Assembly (NCBI GenBank): GCA_020859645.1
Contig: JAJBVU010000083.1
Location: 1 to 7,501 of the forward strand
DNA length: 7,501 nucleotides
Direction of reading: 5' to 3'
DNA from: Eubacterium sp.
Lineage (GTDB): Bacteria > Bacillota > Clostridia > Lachnospirales > CAG-274
The position numbers were made by a program, and so were the translations under genes. The notes under the pieces were generated by a model. The model was not told the DNA's origin, made no database searches, and saw nothing but the letters and a program-made list of their open reading frames with translations. Positions 6,109-7,501 of this stretch are shown here, piece by piece; within the stretch, counting starts at the first letter, position 1, and each line of letters starts with the position of its first letter.

Positions 6109-6576
6109 ATGACACAGCTTTTATTTCACTTCGGTGTTGCCTTTTTTGCAACAATTGCTTTCGGCATAGTTTTTTATGCTCCTCCCAAAACTCTGCCCTG
6201 CTCGGCTCTCACAGGCGCATGCGGCTACATAGCCTATTATATAATGTCAAATTATATGGTCAATTCCGATATTATGGGCTGCGTTTTAGGAGGCGTAATA
6301 ATCGCCCTTATGTCTGAGTTTTTCGCCTTTATTCAGAAGAACCCCGTTACAGCCTATGAAATGCCTGCTATAATGCCCTTAGTCCCCGGGATAGGTCTTT
6401 ACCGCACAATGATTTCCTTTTTGGAGAAAAACACAATTGAAGGTGTAAACTATCTCTTTCAGACTATACTCTGCGCCGGTTCAATAGCCATAGGCTTAAT
6501 TTTAACAGAAGCCGCCGCTCAGGTTTGGCTTCGAAAAAAGGACAAGGCTGAGGAAACAGCCGAAAATAACACTTGA
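6109..6576 (+). CDS. ThrE/YjjB-type exporter subunit, C-terminal half
   Basis: The protein has 155 residues and about four membrane segments (near 6-24, 30-48, 54-75 and 115-135). The conserved loop PAIMPLVPGIGLYRTM (86-101) is the hallmark of the ThrE_2 / YjjB family (DUF3815), the partner of the YjjP-type subunit encoded just upstream. The two proteins are expected to form one cytoplasmic-membrane exporter for an amino acid or dicarboxylate. The hydrophilic C-terminal tail is rich in Lys and Glu. The ATG directly follows the upstream TAA with no gap; AGGAGG (6093-6098) lies 10 bases before it, inside the upstream gene, so the pair is co-transcribed. Its TGA abuts the ftsY stop on the other strand. 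Confidence 0.9.
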   Translation: MTQLLFHFGVAFFATIAFGIVFYAPPKTLPCSALTGACGYIAYYIMSNYMVNSDIMGCVLGGVIIALMSEFFAFIQKNPVTAYEMPAIMPLVPGIGLYRTMISFLEKNTIEGVNYLFQTILCAGSIAIGLILTEAAAQVWLRKKDKAEETAENNT

Positions 6577-7501
6577 TCACTCTTCGAAAAGCGCCCTGGC
6601 GAAGCTTTCCGCTTCAAAGGGGCGTAAATCGTCTATGCCCTCTCCCACGCCTATAAACCTAACGGGGATTTTAAGCTCGTTCTTAATTGCGATAACTATG
6701 CCGCCCTTTGCGGTTCCGTCAAGCTTTGTTAAAATAATGCCTGTAATGTCGCAGACCTCTTTAAAAAGCTTTGCCTGCTGAAGGGCGTTTTGACCTGTTG
6801 TTGCGTCAAGAACAAGGAAAACCTCTTTATGGGCGTTGGGCGCTTCTCTTTCAATAACTCTTGAAATTTTCTTAAGCTCTTCCATAAGATTTTTCTTGTT
6901 GTGAAGTCTGCCGGCAGTGTCGCATATAAGCAAATCGGTATTTCTTTTTGTTGCTGCTGCGGCGGCGTCAAACACAACTGCCGCCGGGTCGGAATTTTCA
7001 CTGTGCCTTATGACGGTTACGTTGTTTCTTTCACCCCAAACAAGAAGCTGGTCAATTGCGGCGGCTCTGAAGGTGTCGGCAGCCGCAAGCATTACCGACT
7101 TGCCCTCGCTTTTATAATAGCTTGTAAGCTTTCCGATTGTGGTGGTTTTGCCTACGCCGTTTACACCGATAATAAGCATAATTGAGGGCGAGGGCAGATT
7201 AAGCTCATCGTCTCCCTCCGAAAGTATTTCGGAAATTACTCTGACGATTACGTTTTTGACCTCTGCCACGTCCTTGATTTTTTCTTTCTTAACAACCTCT
7301 TTAACCCTTGCAATTATGTCAAGTGAGGTTTCAACACCAATATCCGCCATAATAAGAGCCTCTTCAAGCTCGTCATACAGGTCGTCGTCTATTTCGGTGA
7401 AGCCCTTTAAAACCTGTTCAACACCTGAAAGAATATTTTCTCTTGTTTTTTGAAGTCCGGCTTTGATTTTTGAGAAAAAGCCGCCTTTAGCCTTTTTAGG
7501 C
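6577..7501 (-). CDS. ftsY: Signal recognition particle receptor FtsY (5' end missing)
   Basis: The frame stays open to the right edge, so only the C-terminal 307 residues are present; the true start lies outside the window. The visible part begins PKKAKGGFFSKIKAGLQKTR, the usual entry to the N domain. The ATG at 7350 (ALIMADIG) is an internal methionine within that domain. Counting from that methionine, the SRP-type GTPase motifs are all present: G1 GVNGVGKTTT at 62-71, G2 DTFRAAA at 92-98, G3 DTAGR at 144-148, G4 TKLDGTAKGG at 208-217 and the closing GVGEGIDDLRPF at 234-245. FtsY docks ribosome-SRP complexes to the membrane for co-translational insertion by pairing its GTPase with Ffh. The closing loop GVGEGIDDLRPF and the lysine-rich N-terminal edge fit FtsY rather than Ffh, which would have a C-terminal methionine-rich M domain. 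Confidence 0.97.
   Translation of the reverse strand, partial: PKKAKGGFFSKIKAGLQKTRENILSGVEQVLKGFTEIDDDLYDELEEALIMADIGVETSLDIIARVKEVVKKEKIKDVAEVKNVIVRVISEILSEGDDELNLPSPSIMLIIGVNGVGKTTTIGKLTSYYKSEGKSVMLAAADTFRAAAIDQLLVWGERNNVTVIRHSENSDPAAVVFDAAAAATKRNTDLLICDTAGRLHNKKNLMEELKKISRVIEREAPNAHKEVFLVLDATTGQNALQQAKLFKEVCDITGIILTKLDGTAKGGIVIAIKNELKIPVRFIGVGEGIDDLRPFEAESFARALFEE

Overview
The window looks like ordinary chromosomal housekeeping DNA from an anaerobic, low-to-moderate GC clostridial Bacillota. The signs are a flavin reductase-rubredoxin fusion (high-molecular-weight rubredoxin), a long-form ribosome hibernation factor behind a sigma-H-like promoter, RecD2 next to a ComF-type phosphoribosyltransferase, strong AGGAGG ribosome binding sites, and a split ThrE-type exporter. 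I cannot assign a genus.

Layout, left to right. Positions 1-55 carry what looks like the terminal inverted repeat of an IS3-family insertion sequence whose body lies off the left edge. Then, all on the minus strand: hrb (77-682), a strong hairpin (722-764), hpf (794-1330) with its own promoter region (about 1395-1430), an uncharacterised clostridial protein (1476-2192, probably starting at TTG), comF (2266-2922) and recD2 (2919-5165). recD2 and comF share an ATGA overlap and, with the uncharacterised gene, probably form one operon read leftward from the intergenic region near 5200. That region also holds a near-consensus sigma-A promoter facing right, which drives two adjacent genes (5338-6108 and 6109-6576) encoding the two halves of a ThrE/YjjPB-type exporter. 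Their leader RNA contains a double-hairpin palindromic repeat. The right end is the 3' part of ftsY (6577-7501, minus strand, 5' end off the window), whose stop codon abuts that of the exporter gene in a shared TGATCA palindrome.

The genes form several independent modules: redox/NO-O2 detoxification electron transfer (hrb), ribosome dimerisation in stationary phase (hpf), DNA repair (recD2) with a ComF-like protein of uncertain role, metabolite export (the ThrE halves) and co-translational membrane targeting (ftsY). I found no new multi-gene system. The points most worth a second look are the sigma-H-type promoter of hpf, the uncharacterised gene with its non-ATG start, the IS end just downstream of hrb, the two palindromic RNA-forming elements, and the zero-spacing convergent stops. 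No gene-free stretch exceeds about 170 bases, and I saw no tRNA, rRNA, CRISPR array or known riboswitch.
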